In this document: one piece after another, positions 24,576 to 37,270 of the stretch | Layout of the letters: the number at the start of each line of letters is the position of its first letter | Numbering within the stretch: the first letter of the stretch is position 1 | Source: Inia geoffrensis | Lineage: Eukaryota; Chordata; Mammalia; Artiodactyla; Iniidae | DNA: 64,000 bases | Assembly: GCA_036417435.1 (NCBI GenBank) | Contig: CM070903.1 | Coordinates: 57,698,001-57,762,000, forward strand | Direction: 5' to 3' | Notes under the pieces: model-generated | Databases searched by the model: none | The model's input: the letters and a program-made list of their open reading frames with translations, nothing else | What the model was told of the DNA's origin: nothing | Program-made: the position numbers and the translations under genes

Positions 24576-26040
24576 ATTGTCTCAGATAAGTAGTAATTCC
24601 TGGAATAAAGGAACACTTTATCACAAGAAACTAAATAAATATGGGAGAATGATCCCAATTAATGAATGCATTAAATACTGTATCTTTTCCAAATCTAAAA
24701 CTCACCTCCTCTCTAGTTTTCTAACATTGCCATGCTAAAAATAATAATTCTACTGTTTAAGAATAAATATGTACATTATAAAACTTTTAAATACAAAGAT
24801 ATGCCTCCTATGGAATGAGCCTGAATTCTGTTGAGAATATTCTGGAACATGCTGAATCAGGGAAGGAGAAGGAGAAGGAGGCAGTGGTAAGGAAGCCATA
24901 GAACACAGGTTTTAGCATCCATATATTAGCACATATTTTTGGATAAATAAACATGAATTTGTAGGGGACAGAATATTTAAAATTATGCCTGTCATTGAAA
25001 CTGTGAAACATAAGTATACAATTTTTCTTTTTTGCCTTTATAATTTTCTGTAACAAATCTGAAATCATTACATGTAAAAAATGCCACAGAAGTCTCTTTT
25101 TGCTTAAATAATTATTTTAATAATAAACATGTCTGTTTAATGAGCATCACTTTACTAATCAAAATGTTACATGTGCTCAAGAAAAGGTATTTGTATGCCA
25201 GCTGGCAAAGAGGAATATTACTCAATTTTATGTCTTGTTTATTCAATAACTATTACATTTCAGCTGCGTTTTGGAATGAGGTGGGGCATCCAAGTAATGT
25301 ATAGCTCAGGCCATATAACAGGCTACTGGTGGCAATAAGACAGATTAATAGAAAGGGTCTTGGTCACAAGGAGTAGCAGTTTCCTCAATGACTTACAGTG
25401 AGTTTTATAGGTTACCTATCAGTTTGTGTTGTTAGAGGTAAAATGTAGAAGATCCTGACACCAAGCAGTCCTAAGGCCTACTTGAAAAAGGCCTTTGTGT
25501 TTCAGACAAATTCCTTGGTGTTGAATAGCGGTGAAGAAGGTTTCTTTGAACACTTAGTCTGGTGTCCAGCATATAGTGGTCAGTCAGTTAATGTCAAATA
25601 AAAGAGTGGATGTGTGAACAGCTGGCAGAGTGAGGAAGCATGGGGAGTGAGGCATGGGGAACAGTGCTTAACATTAGAGAGAAATGTTACAGTTCTTCCT
25701 TGACGGTTGTAAACCTACTTTGTCTCTCAATTTCTGAACAGTTGCAAACAATTGTAAGGAACCTCAACCACGTTAACTTCGGCCTTTATACATATTTTAT
25801 GTAATAGCTGATATATTTAGAAAATTGGGCATGGAAAGAAAATAAACACCCGTGAATCCACCATTGGACCTAAAGAACCTAAGGGCCAGACTTGATTTCT
25901 AATGTTGAAGCTATTTTTGTTTGTTGTTAATTAATCCATCCTTGTGCCACTCCTGTATGGGTAGCCATTATGTCTTTTCACCACATATTTAAACTACATA
26001 TTGATAGTTTTACCACATATTTATGTTTTTAAATGTTTGT
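24576..26040. other. No gene or repeat recognised
   Basis: 1.5 kb of AT-rich DNA without a recognised repeat. A GAAGGAGAA-type mini-run at 24863-24881 is trivial. Confidence 0.4.
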
Positions 26041-26044
26041 CTTA

Positions 26045-26265
26045 CCTTGATTTTTTTTTGAACTTTATAAATATTCTATCATACTACAAATGATAATTTT
26101 GGCCTAAATTGTTGCCTATAGCTGAGTATATTTACTTTTACTGCTGTATAATATTCATAAAGTGATTATCCTTTCTCCTTTGTGTGGACATTTGATTTGC
26201 CTATGGCTGCTTTCTTTTCTTTATTTAATTTATTTTTTTCTATTAACATGCTGGTATCAGTATGC
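26045..26265 (-). repeat. Ancient L1M-like fragment (late ORF2)
   Basis: TTGCCTATAGCTGAGTATAT, CTGTATAATATTCATAAAG and GTGGACATTTGATTTGCC resemble the reverse of late ORF2 (compare 27900-28040), strongly diverged. Confidence 0.45.
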
Positions 26266-26380
26266 TCCTAAAGTATAAACTCCACCTGGACAGGGATGTT
26301 TGTCTATTGATTTTCTTTTTTTTTAAACTAGAAAGGTGCCTAATGTAATGAGCACTCAATAAATGCTTGTCACTGTTGAG
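26266..26380 (+). repeat. L2-like 3' end fragment
   Basis: AAACTCCACCTGGACAGGG then GAGCACTCAATAAATGCTTG is the L2 3' end pattern, split by an internal T run. Confidence 0.55.
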
Positions 26381-27411
26381 AGGAAAAAAGAACAAAAAGT
26401 ATTGTATGTGATTCCTAAATGTACCTGTGCAAGAGGTTTCCTCATATATATATTTATGTATATATACTGTTCAAAATTTTGCTCACATACCCTCCAACAG
26501 TATTTTGAAAACTTGTGTGATTCTTCACACATTTTTAAGTTGGTACCTAATTTTTAAAAATCAACTGTTTAAGTGATTGCAAATGATGTAATTTCTGGTA
26601 TATTTGTATGTTGACATTTTAAACTGACACTGTAATATCCTTTTTAAAAATAGATCGAATGGAATACAAATACCATTGTAGTTTTTAACCCATTACCATT
26701 TACTTATAAAATGCTGATGAAAAGGTCTTTTTTAAAAGCCAGAAATTTTATATATTTTTCTCCTGGAGTCATGTTTTCCTTTCACTACCACCACAGAATT
26801 TTATCCGAATGCAGTATATATTTGCACTTACATTTTCATTAGTCACCCTATTATACTTTACAATAAAAATTATGTATATAAACTTGATTTTTTTAAAAAA
26901 AATTGTGCCTTTAAAACTCTTAAATGTTAATTATTTTCTGGATTTAGTTACCGTAACAATTGTTATTAGTGCACAGTTGGTTAAAGCCATTTTGAAAAAT
27001 AATTATTGAACATAAAGTAAAACTTTATTTGGAAATGCATCGCTTTACATGGATCTGACTGTTATTTTGCTATTTGTTCCTAGTTCTAGGATGACTATCA
27101 TCAACTGCTGGAATGAGACAGATCCAGTGGAAATTCACGGTAAGAGAAGGTATTAGGCCACCAGTAAATGTAGGGCTTAACCAAAGTATTGGAGTAATCA
27201 TTGCTAAGTATGCATTGTGCATAGTAGAATTTTCTATTTCCCATAGGAAGGAGTCAAAAAGTAGAGAAGTGGTTGACAAGTACCAGAAAGGATATTTATT
27301 ACTTAGTCAAAACCAAATACGTTTTTAAAGTGTTTGATAATTTTTTCTTGGTAAAATTCAGGGAAGTGTTTCTCTTATGGATAGTAAATGTTGAAGAAAA
27401 TACAAGACACA
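26381..27411. other. No gene or repeat recognised
   Basis: Very AT-rich DNA; nothing familiar. Confidence 0.4.
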
Positions 27412-27783
27412 TTTTTTTTTTTTTACATCTTTATTGGAGTATAATTACTTTACAATGGTGTGTTAGTTTCTGCTTTATAACAAAGTGGATCAGTTATACA
27501 TATACATATGTTCCCATATCTCTTCCCTCTTGCACCTCGCTCCCTCTCACCCTCCCTATCCCACCCCTCTAGGTGGTCACAAAGCACCGAGCTGATCTCC
27601 CTGTGCTATGCTGCTGCTTCCCACTAGCTATTTATTTTACGTTTGGTAGTGTATATATGTCTATGCCACTCTCTTGCTTTGTCACAGCTTACCTTTCTCG
27701 CTCGCCATATCCTTAAGTCCATTCTCTAGTAGGTCTGAGTATTCTTATCTTACCCCAAGGCTTATCATGAATTTTTTTTCCCC

Positions 27784-30700
27784 TTAAATTCCATATATAT
27801 GTGTTAGCATATGGTATTTGTCTTTCTCTTTCTGACTTACTTCACTTTGTATGACAGACTCTAGGTCCATCCACCTAATTACAAATAGCTCAATTTCGTT
27901 TCTTTTTATGGCTGAGTAATATTCCATTGTATATATGTACCACATCTTCTTTATCCATTCATCTGATGGTGGACACCTAGATTGTTTCCATCTCATGGCT
28001 ATTGTAAATAGAGCTGCAATGAACATTTTGGTACATGACTCTTTTTGAATTATGGTTTTCTCAGGGTATATGCCCAGTAGTGGAATTGCTGGGTCATATG
28101 GTAGCTCTATTTGTAGTTTTTTAAGGAACCTCCATACTGTCCTCCATAGTGGCGTACCAATTCACATTCCCACAAACAGTGCAAGAGTGTTCCCTTTTCT
28201 CCACACCCTCTCCAGCATTTATTGTTTCTAGATTTTTTGATGATGGCCATTCTGACTGGTGTGAGATGATATCTCATTGTAGTTTTGATTTGCATTTCTC
28301 TAATGATTAATGATGTTGAGCATTCTTTCATGTGTTTGTTGGCAATCTGTATATCTTCTTTGGAGAAATGTCTATTTAGGTCTTCTGCCCATTTTTGGAT
28401 TGGGTTGTTTGTTTTTTTTGTTATTGAGCTGCATGAGCTGCTTATAAATTTTGGAAATTAATCTTTTGTCAGTTGCTTCATTTTCAATTATTTTCTCCCA
28501 TTCTGAGGGTTGTCTTTTGGTCTTGTTTATGGTTTGCTTTGCTGTGCAAAAGCTTTGAAATTTTATTAGGTCCCGTTTATTTATTTTTGTTTTTATTTCC
28601 ATTTCTCTAGGAGATGGGTCAAAAAGGATCTTGCTGTGGTTTATGTCATAGAGTGTCCTACCTATGTTTTCCTCTAAGAGTTTGATAGTTTCTGCCCTTA
28701 CATTTAGGTCCTTAATCCATTTTGAGCTTATTTTTGTGTATGGTGTTAGGGAGTGATCTAATCTCATACTTCTACATGTATCTGTCCAGTTTTCCCAGCA
28801 CCACTTACTGAAGAGGCTGTCCTTCCTCCACTGTACATTCCTGCCTCCTTTATCAAAGATAAGATGACCATATATGTGTGGGTTTATCTCTGGGCTTTCT
28901 ATCCTGTTCCATTGATCTATATTCCTGTTTTTGTGCCAGTACCATACTGTCTTGAGTACTGTAGCTTTGTGGTATAGACTGAGGTCAGGGAGCCTGATTC
29001 CTCCAGCTCTGTTTTTCGTTCTTAATATTGCTTTGGTATTCAGGATCTTTTGTGTTTCCATAAATATTGTGAAATTTTTTGTTCTAGTTCTGTGAAAAAT
29101 GCCAGTGGTAGTTTGATAGGGATTTCACTGAATCTGTAGATTGCTTTGGGTAGTAGAGTCATTTTCACAATGTTGATTCTTCCAATCCAAGAACATGATA
29201 TATCTCTCCATCTATTTGTATCATCTTTAATTTCTTTCATCAGTGTCTTATAATTTTCTGTATACAAATCTTTTGTCTCCTTAGGTAGGTGTATTCCTAG
29301 ATATTTTATTTTTTGTGTTGCAGTGGTAAATGGGAGTGTTTTCTTGATTTCACTTTCATATTTTTCATCATTAGTGTATAGGAATGCCAGAGATTTCTGT
29401 GCATTAATTTTGTGTCCTGCTACTTTACCAAATTCATTGATTAGCTCTAGTAGTTTTCTGGTAGCATCTTTAGGATTCTCTGTGTATAGTATCATGTCAT
29501 CTGCAAACAGTGACAGCTTTACTTCTTCTTTTCTGATTTGGCTTCCTTTTATTTCCTTTTCTTCTCTGATTGCTATGGCTAAAATTTCCAAAACTATGTT
29601 GAATAAGAGTGGTGAGAGTGGGAAACCTTGTCTTGTTCCTGATCTTAGTGGAAATGCTTTCACTTTTTCAGCATTGAGGATAATGTTGGCTGTGGATTTG
29701 GCATATATGGCCTTTATTATGTTGAGGAAAGTTCCCTCTATGCCTACTTTCTGCAGGGTTTTTATCATAAACGGGCGTTGAATTTTGTCAAAAGCTTTCT
29801 CTGCATCTATTGAGATGATCATATGGTTTTTCTCCTTCGTTAATATGTTGTATTATGTTGATTGATTTGCATATATTAAAGAATCCTTGCATTCCTCGAA
29901 TAAACCCCACTTGATCATGGTGTATGATCCTTTTAATGTGCTGTTGGATTCTGTTTGCTAGTGTTTTGTTGAGGATTTTTGCTTCTATGTTCATCAGTGA
30001 TATTGGCCTGTAGCTTTCTTTGTGACATCCTTGTCTGGTTTTGGTATCAAGGTGATGGTGGCCTCATAGAATGTGTTAGGGAGTGTTCCTCCCTCTGCTA
30101 TATTTTGGAAAAGTTTGAGAAGGATAGGTGTTAGCTCTTCTCTAAATGTTTGATAGCATTCACCTGTGAAGCCATCTGGTCCTGGGCTTCTGTTTGTTGG
30201 AAGATTTTTAATCACAGTTTCAATTTCAGTGCTTGTGATTGGTCTCTTCATATTTTCTATTTCTTCCTGATTCAGTCTTGGCAGGTTGTGCATTTCTAAA
30301 AATTTGTCCATTTCTTCCAGGTGGTCCATTTTATTGGCATAGAGTTGCTTGTAGTAATCTCTCATGATCTTTTGTATTTCTGCAGTGTCAGTTGTTACTT
30401 CTCCTTTTTCATTTCTAATTCTATTGATTTGAGTCTTCTCCCTTTTTTTTTCATGAGTCTGGCAAAAGGTTTATCAATTTTATCTTCTCAAAGAACCAGC
30501 TTTTAGCTTTATTGATCTTTGCTATTGTTTCTTTCATTTCTTTTTCATTTATTTCTGATCTGATTTTTATGATTTCTTTCCTTCTGCTAACTTTGGGGTT
30601 TTTTTTGTTCTTCTTTTTCTAATTGCTTTAGGTGCAAGGCTAGGTTGTTTATTCGAGATGTTTCCTGTTTCTTAAGGTAGTATTGTATTGCTGTAAACTT

Positions 30701-31585
30701 CTGTCTTAGAACTGCTTTTGCAGCATCCCATAGGTTTTGGATCGTCGTGTCTCCATTGTCATTTGTTTCTAGGTATTTTTTAATTTCCTCTTTGATTTCT
30801 TCATTGATCACTTTGTTATTAAGTAGTGTATTGTTTAGCCTCCATGTGTTTGTATTTTTTACAGATTTCTTCCTGTAATTGATATGTAGTCTCATAGTGT
30901 TGTGGTCGGAGAGGATACTTGATACAATTTCAATTTTCTTAATTTTACCAAAGCTTGATTTGTAACCCAAGATATGATCTATCCTGGCGAATGTTCCATG
31001 AGCACTTGAGAAAAATGTGTATTCTGTTGTGTTTGGATGGAATGTTCTCTAAATATCAATTAAGTCCATCTAGTTTAATGTATCATTTAAAGCTTGTGTT
31101 TCCTTATTTGTTTTCATTTTGGTTGATCTGTCCATTGGTGAAAGTGGGGTGTTAAAGTCCCCTACTATGAATATGTTACTGTCGATTTCTCCTTTTATGG
31201 CTGTTAGTTTTTGCCTTATGTATTGAGGTGCTCCTATGTTGGGTGCATAAATATTTACAACTGTTATATCTTCTTGGATCGACCCCTTGATCATTATGTA
31301 GTGTCCTTCTTTGTCTCTTCTAATAGTGTTTATTTTAAAGTATATTTTGTCTGATATGAGAATTGCTACTCCGGCTTTCTTTTGGTTTCCATTTGCATGA
31401 AACATCTTTTTCCATCCCCTTACTTTCAGTCTGTATGTGTCTCTAGGTCTGAAGTGGGTCTCTTGTAGACAGCATATAGATTGGTCTTGTTTTTGTATCC
31501 ATTCTGCCAATCTGTGTCTTTTGATGGGAGCATTTAGTCCATTTACATTTAACGTAATGATCGATATGTATGTTCCTATTCCCAT
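27784..31585 (-). pseudogene. L1 ORF2 relic, best preserved (copy 2)
   Basis: ORF2p carries the endonuclease that nicks target DNA and the RT that copies L1 RNA at the nick. The ATG at 31585 opens MGIGTYISIITLNVNGLN. Endonuclease landmarks QETHF, VGDFNTPLSPMDR and, in another frame, SDHNTMRLH are present. RT starts around 30200 ([11 protein letters not shown]). The RT catalytic box [11 protein letters not shown] is intact (29480-29510). The C-terminal cysteine-rich motif [14 protein letters not shown] lies near 28200, and the end HIYGI-stop at 27784. Open pieces at 31585-31070, 30970-30587, 30365-29994, 29822-29040 and 29061-28372 are separated by roughly seven stops or shifts, so no full protein is made. 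Confidence 0.93.
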
Positions 31586-31643
31586 TTTCTTACTTGTTTT
31601 GGGTTTGTTATTGTTGGTCTTTTCCTTCTCTTGTGTTTCTTGC

Positions 31644-32526
31644 CTAAAGAAGTTCCTTTAGCATTTTTTGTAAAGCTGGTTTGGTGGTGCTGAACTCTCT
31701 CAGCTTTTGCTTGTCTGTAAAGGTTTTAATTTCTCCATCAAATCTGAATGAGATCCTTGCTGGGTAATCTTGGTTGCAGGTGTTTCTCCTTTATCACTTT
31801 AAATATGTCCTGCCAGTCCCTTCTGGCTTGCAGAGTTTCTGCTGAAAGATCAGCTGTTAACCTTATGGGGATTCCCTGGTGTGTTATTTGTTGTCTTTCC
31901 CTTGCTGCTTTTAATATGTTTTCTCTGTATTTAATTTTTGACAGTTTGATTAATATGTGTCTTGGCATATTTCTCCTTGGATTTATCCTGTATGGGACTC
32001 TGTTCTTCCTGGACTTGATTAACTGTTTCCTTTCCCATATTAGGGAAGTTTTCAAGTATAATCTCTTCAAATATTTTCTGAGTCCCTTTCTTTTTCTCTT
32101 CTTCTGGAACCCCTATAATTCGAATGTTGGTGCGTTTAATGTTTTCCCAGAGGTCTCTGAGACTGTCCTCAGTCCTTTTCATTCTTTTTTATTTATCTGC
32201 TCTGCAGTAGTTATTTGCACTATTTTATCTTCCAGGTCACTTATCCATTCTTCTGCCTCAGTTATTCTGCTATTGATCCCTTCTAGAGTATTTTTAATTT
32301 CACTTATTGTGTTGTTCATCGTTGCTTGTTTCACCTTTAGTTCTTCTAGGTCCTTGTTAAATGTTTCTTGCATTTTGTCCATTCCATTTCTAAGGCTTTG
32401 GATCATCTTTACTATCATTATTCTGAATTCTTTTTCAGGTAGACTGCCTATTTCCTCTTCATTTGTTAGTTCTGTTGGGTTTTTATCTTGCTCCTTCATC
32501 TGCGGTGTGTTTTTCTGTCTTCTCAT
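31644..32526 (-). pseudogene. L1 ORF1 relic (copy 2)
   Basis: The ATG at 32526 (complement) opens MRRQKNTPQMKEQDKNPTE. The coiled coil (MQETFNKDLEELKVKQATMN, then EWISDLEDKIVQI) stays open to 32179. RRM pieces RIIGVPEEE and INPRRNMPRHILIKLSKIK, and the C-terminal domain ADLSAETLQARRDWQDIFKV, follow in two other frames. The stop complement at 31644-31646 matches the expected end. There are two to three frameshifts. Size is the usual ~290-300 codons. Confidence 0.9.
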
Positions 32527-34548
32527 TTTGCTTACCTTACTTTGTTTGGGGTCTCCTTTTTGCAAGCTGCAGGATCATAGTTCCCGTTGTTTTTGGTGTC
32601 TCTCCCCAGTGGCTAGTGTTGGTTCAGTGGGTTGTGTAGGCTTCCCGGTGGAAGGGACTAGTGCCTGTGTTCTGGTGGATGAGGCTTGATCTTGTCTTTC
32701 TGGTGGGCAGGTCCATGTCTGGTGGTGTGTTTTGGGGTGTCTGTGGACTTATTATGATTTTAGACAGCCTCTCTACTAATGGGTGGGGTTGTGTTCCTGT
32801 CTTGCTAGTTGTTTGGCATAGGGTATCCAGCCCTGTAGATTGCTGGTCGTTGAGTGAAGCTGGGTGCTGGCGTTGAGATGGAGATCTCTGGGAGATTTTC
32901 ACCATTTGATATTATGTGGAGCTTGGAGGTCTCTTGTGGACCAGTGTCCTGAAGTTGGCTCTCCCACCTGAGAGGCACAGCACTGAGTCCTGGCTGCAGC
33001 ACCAAGAGCCTTTCATCCACATGGCTCAGAATAAAAGGGAGAAAAAGTAGAAAGAAAGAATTAGTAGAAAGAAAGAAAAATGAAAGAAAGAAAGAAAAAG
33101 GAGGGAGGGAGGGAGGAAGGAAGGAAAGAAAGAAGATAAAATAGAATAAAGTAAGATAAAATAAAGTTATATTTATAAAAAATATTTATTAAGAAAAATA
33201 AATTTTTTACAAAGAAAAATAATGGACGGATAGAACCCTAGGACAAATGTTGGAAGGAAATCTATACAGACAAAATCTCTCACAGAAGCATACACATACA
33301 CACTCACAGAAAGAGGAAAAGGGGAAAAAATAATAAATCTTGCTCTCAAAGTCCACCTCCTCAATTTGGGATTATTTGTTGTCTATTCATGTATTCCACA
33401 GATGCAGGGTACATCAAGTTGATTGTGGAGATTTAATTCGCTGCTTCTGAGGCTGTTGGGAGGGATTTTCCATTCTCTTCTTTGTTCTCACAGCTCCTGG
33501 GGCTGAGCTTTGGATTTGGCCCCGCCTCTGTGTGTAGGTCGCCGGAAGGCGTCTGTTCTTCCCTCAGACAGGACAGGGTCAAAGGAGCAGCTGCTTCAGG
33601 GACTCCTGCTTACTCAGGCCTCGGGGGAGGGAGGGGTACGGAGTGCAGGGTGAGGCTGCGGCGGCAGAGGCCAGTGTGAGGCTGGTGTGCCGTGCGTTCT
33701 GCTGGGGAGGTTGTCCCTGGATCCTGGGACCCTGTCAGTGGTGGGCTCCACAGGCTCCCCGGAAGGGGGGAGTGGATAGTGACCTGTGCTGACACACAGG
33801 CTCCTTGGTGGCGGCAGCAGCAGCCTTAGCGTCTCATTCCCGTCTCTGGGGTCCGCGCTTTAAGCTGCAGCTCGCACCCGTCTCTGGAGCTCCTTTAAGC
33901 AGCGATCTTAATCCTGTTTCCTCTCGCTCCAGGAGACAAAGAGGGAAGAAAAAGTCTCTTGCCTCTTCGGCAGGTCCGGAGTTTTCCCCGGACTCCCTCC
34001 CGGCTAGCCGTGGTGCACTTACCTCTGCAGGCTGTGTTCATGCTGCCACCCCCAGCCCTCTCCCGGCGGTCCAACCAATGCCCTAGCCTCAGCTTCCAGC
34101 CCTGCCCGCCCCGGCAGGTGAGCAGACAAGTCTCTCGAGCTGATGAGTGCCGGTCGGCACTGATTCTCTGTGTGGGAATCTCTCTGCTTTGCTCTCCGCA
34201 CCCCTGTTGCTGTGCTCTCCTCCATGGGCCGGAAGTTTTCCCCCTCCGCCACCCGCAGTCTCCGCCCGCAAAGGGGCTTCCTAGTGTGTGAAAACCTTTC
34301 CTCCTTCACAGCTCCCTCCCACTGGTGCAGGTCCTGTCCCTATCCTTCTGTCTCTTTTCATTCTTTTTTCTTTTGCCCTACCCAGGTACGTGGGAAGTTT
34401 CTTGCCTTTTGGGAGGTCTGAGGTCTTCTGCCAGCCTTCAGTGGGTGTTCTGTAGGAGTTGTTCCACGTGTAGATGTATTTCTGGTGTATGTGTGGGGAG
34501 GAAGGTGATCTGCGCGTCTTACTCTTCCGCCATCTTCCCATCGTGTCC
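32527..34548 (-). promoter_or_regulatory. L1 5' UTR with internal promoter region (copy 2)
   Basis: GC- and CpG-rich block at 33480-34290 and the L1 5' terminus at 34510-34548. It aligns with the copy 1 5' UTR throughout. Promoter role is from known L1 biology; activity here is unproven. Confidence 0.55.
33028..33220. repeat. GAAA/GGGA tract in L1 5' UTR, A-rich tail
   Basis: Purine runs (GAAAGAAAGAAAAAGGAGGG-like) to 33134, then ATAAAATA-rich sequence. Same position as 22386-22560 in the sister L1. Confidence 0.85.
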
Positions 34549-35440
34549 CAAAACACTTTTTATCTCCAATATCCGTTCCATTTTCTTGAAGATGTGATTC
34601 TGAGATGTCAGAAATAACAAACATTTTCATTTAAAAATTTTGAAAACATGTAAAATATCCCATTTAGAAACAGTTCCAGAAAAAGTCAGGGCATGATATT
34701 TGAAGTACACTTTTAATTCTAAGGTGCATTTTCAAACATTCTGAATATTTTAATTATATGATAGAGTGGTAAGGCAGGTAACCTTGTCTCGTGTTTGTGC
34801 TGTCTTTGATACTTCTTACCCTCACCCTTTTTTGCTCTCCTCTCATGAACAAGGGTCTTTCCCTCAGGTACAATGCCTTTTCCCACAGTTATAGGGCAAG
34901 AGAATGTGAGGCTATTACATGGAAGTAGTCATTAGTCCCAAACTCCCACTCTACAATATGTATATATTCACTGCAGCCTAATATAGTATGTGTGTGGGGG
35001 GGGGCATTTTTAGTGTCCATGATAGAAACACATTTATATATAAGGCTGGGAAAGACGTAAAGCCATATGATCAAAAAAGACATTGTGTATGATACCATCA
35101 TTAAAAGAGAATTCTCTGTCACCAGTATTTTGAATTGTTACCATTATTTGGCTTCCTTGGAATTTATACTATTTAGGATAATGCATTATTATGAAATTGA
35201 AGATGGGTGAGAGCTATTTTTTTTAATAAAATGGAAGAAAGGATGATTTTTGTGAAAAGAGAGATGAAAAGTAATTGTCATGAAATGTCTATCCTCTAAT
35301 GAAGGCACATTCTCAGATCACTTCAGTGTATATACATTTCGTATGGGTACTGGAAATTTAACAGTTTATTCCTTTAAATGTATCTGTGTCCGTAAGAGAC
35401 TTCTCATGTACCCTAGGGTTACACATGCAGAATTTGCAGA
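34549..35440. other. No gene or repeat recognised
   Basis: Unrecognised AT-rich DNA. A short TG run ending in about ten Gs lies near 34990-35005. Confidence 0.4.
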
Positions 35441-36375
35441 CTTCTGGCATATACCTGCGAGTACATTGCTCAGTCATGGGATATAACTCTTTTCGTCTTT
35501 ACAAAATAACTGCTAAATTGTTTACCCAATAATTGTTCAAATTAATACTCCAACTAGAGGGTATGAGAATTTTCATTTTCTCTGCATATTTGCCAATACT
35601 TATTTCCAGATTTACTAATTTTAGGCAATCTAGTAGATATAAAATTATATTACACTTTGGTATTAAATAGCTTTTCAGTGATACTAATTTACTAATGAGA
35701 CTGTACATCCTTCCTTATGTTTACTTGCAATTTGTGATTCCTCTTCTGTGCAATGCTAATGCATACCTTTTCCCCCATTTTCTACTGAACTGTTTGCCTT
35801 TATTATTATTTTGTAGAATTTAAAAAATACATTTTGAATTTTAATAATTTATTTGTTAAATATGTTACAAATATCTTCTAGTTTTTGGCTTGTCTTTTTA
35901 CGTTCTTTATGGAATCTTTTGATGAACACAAGTTCTCAATTAAATGCAGTCTAACTGATTTTTTTCCTTTATAATTAGAGCTTTTTGTATTTAGTTGAAA
36001 AATTCTTTTTTATCCAAATTTTATAAAGATATCTTCCTCCTGTACTTTTCCTAAAAGTTTTAAAGTTTCTTGTTTCACCTTTAAGTCTTTAATTCATCTG
36101 GAATTGATTTTTGCATGTGGTTTGAAGTAGAGATTCAATTTCAGTTTTTCGCACCATTAGCCAGAGCTGTTTATTTTTCAGTGCATCTCTTGTCTACTGA
36201 TCTGCAATGCCGTCTCTACTATATATCAAATTTCATGTCTGTGCAAGTCTGTTTCTGGACTTTTTATTTTCCTTTACTTATTTTCTGTCCATGCTAATAC
36301 CACATTCTCTTTACTACTGTAGTTTTATAATGTCTGGATGTTTGTGGAAGATTTTAATCTTTTTAATGGCAAAAA
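35441..36375 (-). repeat. Ancient L1M ORF2 fragment, part 1
   Basis: TCTTTAATTCATCTGGAATT and CATGTGGTTTGAAGTAGAGA near 36090-36130 are the reverse of ORF2. Earlier text (35480-35760) fits the region just C-terminal of it. The element resumes at 37271 after a nested repeat. Confidence 0.7.
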
Positions 36376-36384
36376 AATTTTGAC

Positions 36385-37270
36385 ATGTTTCCCGTCAAAC
36401 AGTAGAGTCTATTCCCCTCCAATAGAAGTTGTGTTGCCCTGTGATTGCTTTGACTAGTGGAATATGGCTCCAGATCTAGACTTTTAAGATATCTGGCCAT
36501 TTCCAGTGAGGTTCAAGGGATTGCTGTGCCACCAAGTAAGAAGTCTACCTGCCCTGCTGGAGATGCCACATGATGAGACCTTTATGACTACAGGCAGAGG
36601 GAGAGGGGCCAGCTAAATTCTCTCTGCTGGCTGTTCTTCCCAAGATCCCAGCATTTGAGTGAAGTTGTCTGGGGCCCTCTAGACTAGTTAGCATCCAACT
36701 GAGTACAATGGAATGAACCCAACAGACACCACACAGGGTCTAGAGAAAAACCCTAGCTGTGGTGCCTTCCTGATATGTCAACTTTCCATTTTTAGGTCAA
36801 GTACTAATCTAGGAGTTTCTGTGGAAGGATTTTGCAGATGCAGCTAAAGCCCCTAATCAGTTGACTTTAAGTAAGGACAGTTATTTCAGTGCACCTAATT
36901 AAATTGGTTGGATGGCCTTAAAAGCAGGCTTGAATGTTTTCTGAGGAAGAGAAGAAATTCTGCCTTTGGACAGCAGCTTCTGCCTATGCCCATGGAATTT
37001 AGACCTGTATATAATCTTCCCTTCCTGATGCCCTGCCCTACAGACTTACTTAGCTAGCCCCCTCAATTGTGTAGGCAAGTTCCTTGAAATACATAAATCT
37101 TTGTAATAAATCCTACTGGTTTTGCTTCTTTGATTGAACATTTATGGATAGACTAGCTAAACCCTGCCCAAATTCCTGATTCATAGAGTCATGAAATTAA
37201 TAGATAAATGTTGTTTTAAGCCACTGCAATTTGGGATAGTTTTCTACAAAGCAGGTGATAACCAAAACAA
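36385..37270 (+). repeat. Ancient dispersed repeat, class unsure (copy B), split
   Basis: Begins around TTTGACATGTTTCCC, contains GTGATTGCTTTGACTAGTGG and AATATGGCTCC, is split by an inserted element (36758-37152), and ends with GTTGTTTTAAGCCACTGCAA and TTTGGGATAG. The terminal block is shared in type with copy A. Confidence 0.55.
36758..37152 (+). mobile_element. MaLR/MLT1-like solo LTR nested in copy B
   Basis: Contains TTTTGCAGATGCAGCTAAAG then CCCTAATCAGTTGACTTTAA, a polyadenylation-like AATAAATCCTACTGG end, and a candidate 5-bp TSD CTAGC at 36753-36757 and 37153-37157. These features fit an ERVL-MaLR LTR. The family name is from memory. Confidence 0.5.

Larger units (their letters stand above)
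27412..34548 (-). mobile_element. Near-full-length younger L1 (copy 2)
   Basis: A minus-strand L1 of 7.1 kb: T run 27412-27424 (A-tail), 3' UTR to 27783, ORF2 31585-27784, 57-bp spacer, ORF1 32526-31644, and a 5' UTR up to about 34537-34548 ending in the complement of GAAGATGGCGGAAGAGTAAG. Possible diverged TSDs CAAGACACATTTTT (from 27404) and CAAAACACTTTTT (34549-34561) flank it. No SINE interrupts it. It is the best-preserved L1 of the window, and its RT box is intact, but both ORFs still have several frameshifts. Confidence 0.96.

Noticed and set aside
31748..32689. A 313-codon + strand open frame, the longest in the window
   Set aside because: It is the antisense shadow of L1 ORF1 and 5' UTR. 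Its hydrophobic look comes from reading A-rich ORF1 DNA backwards.
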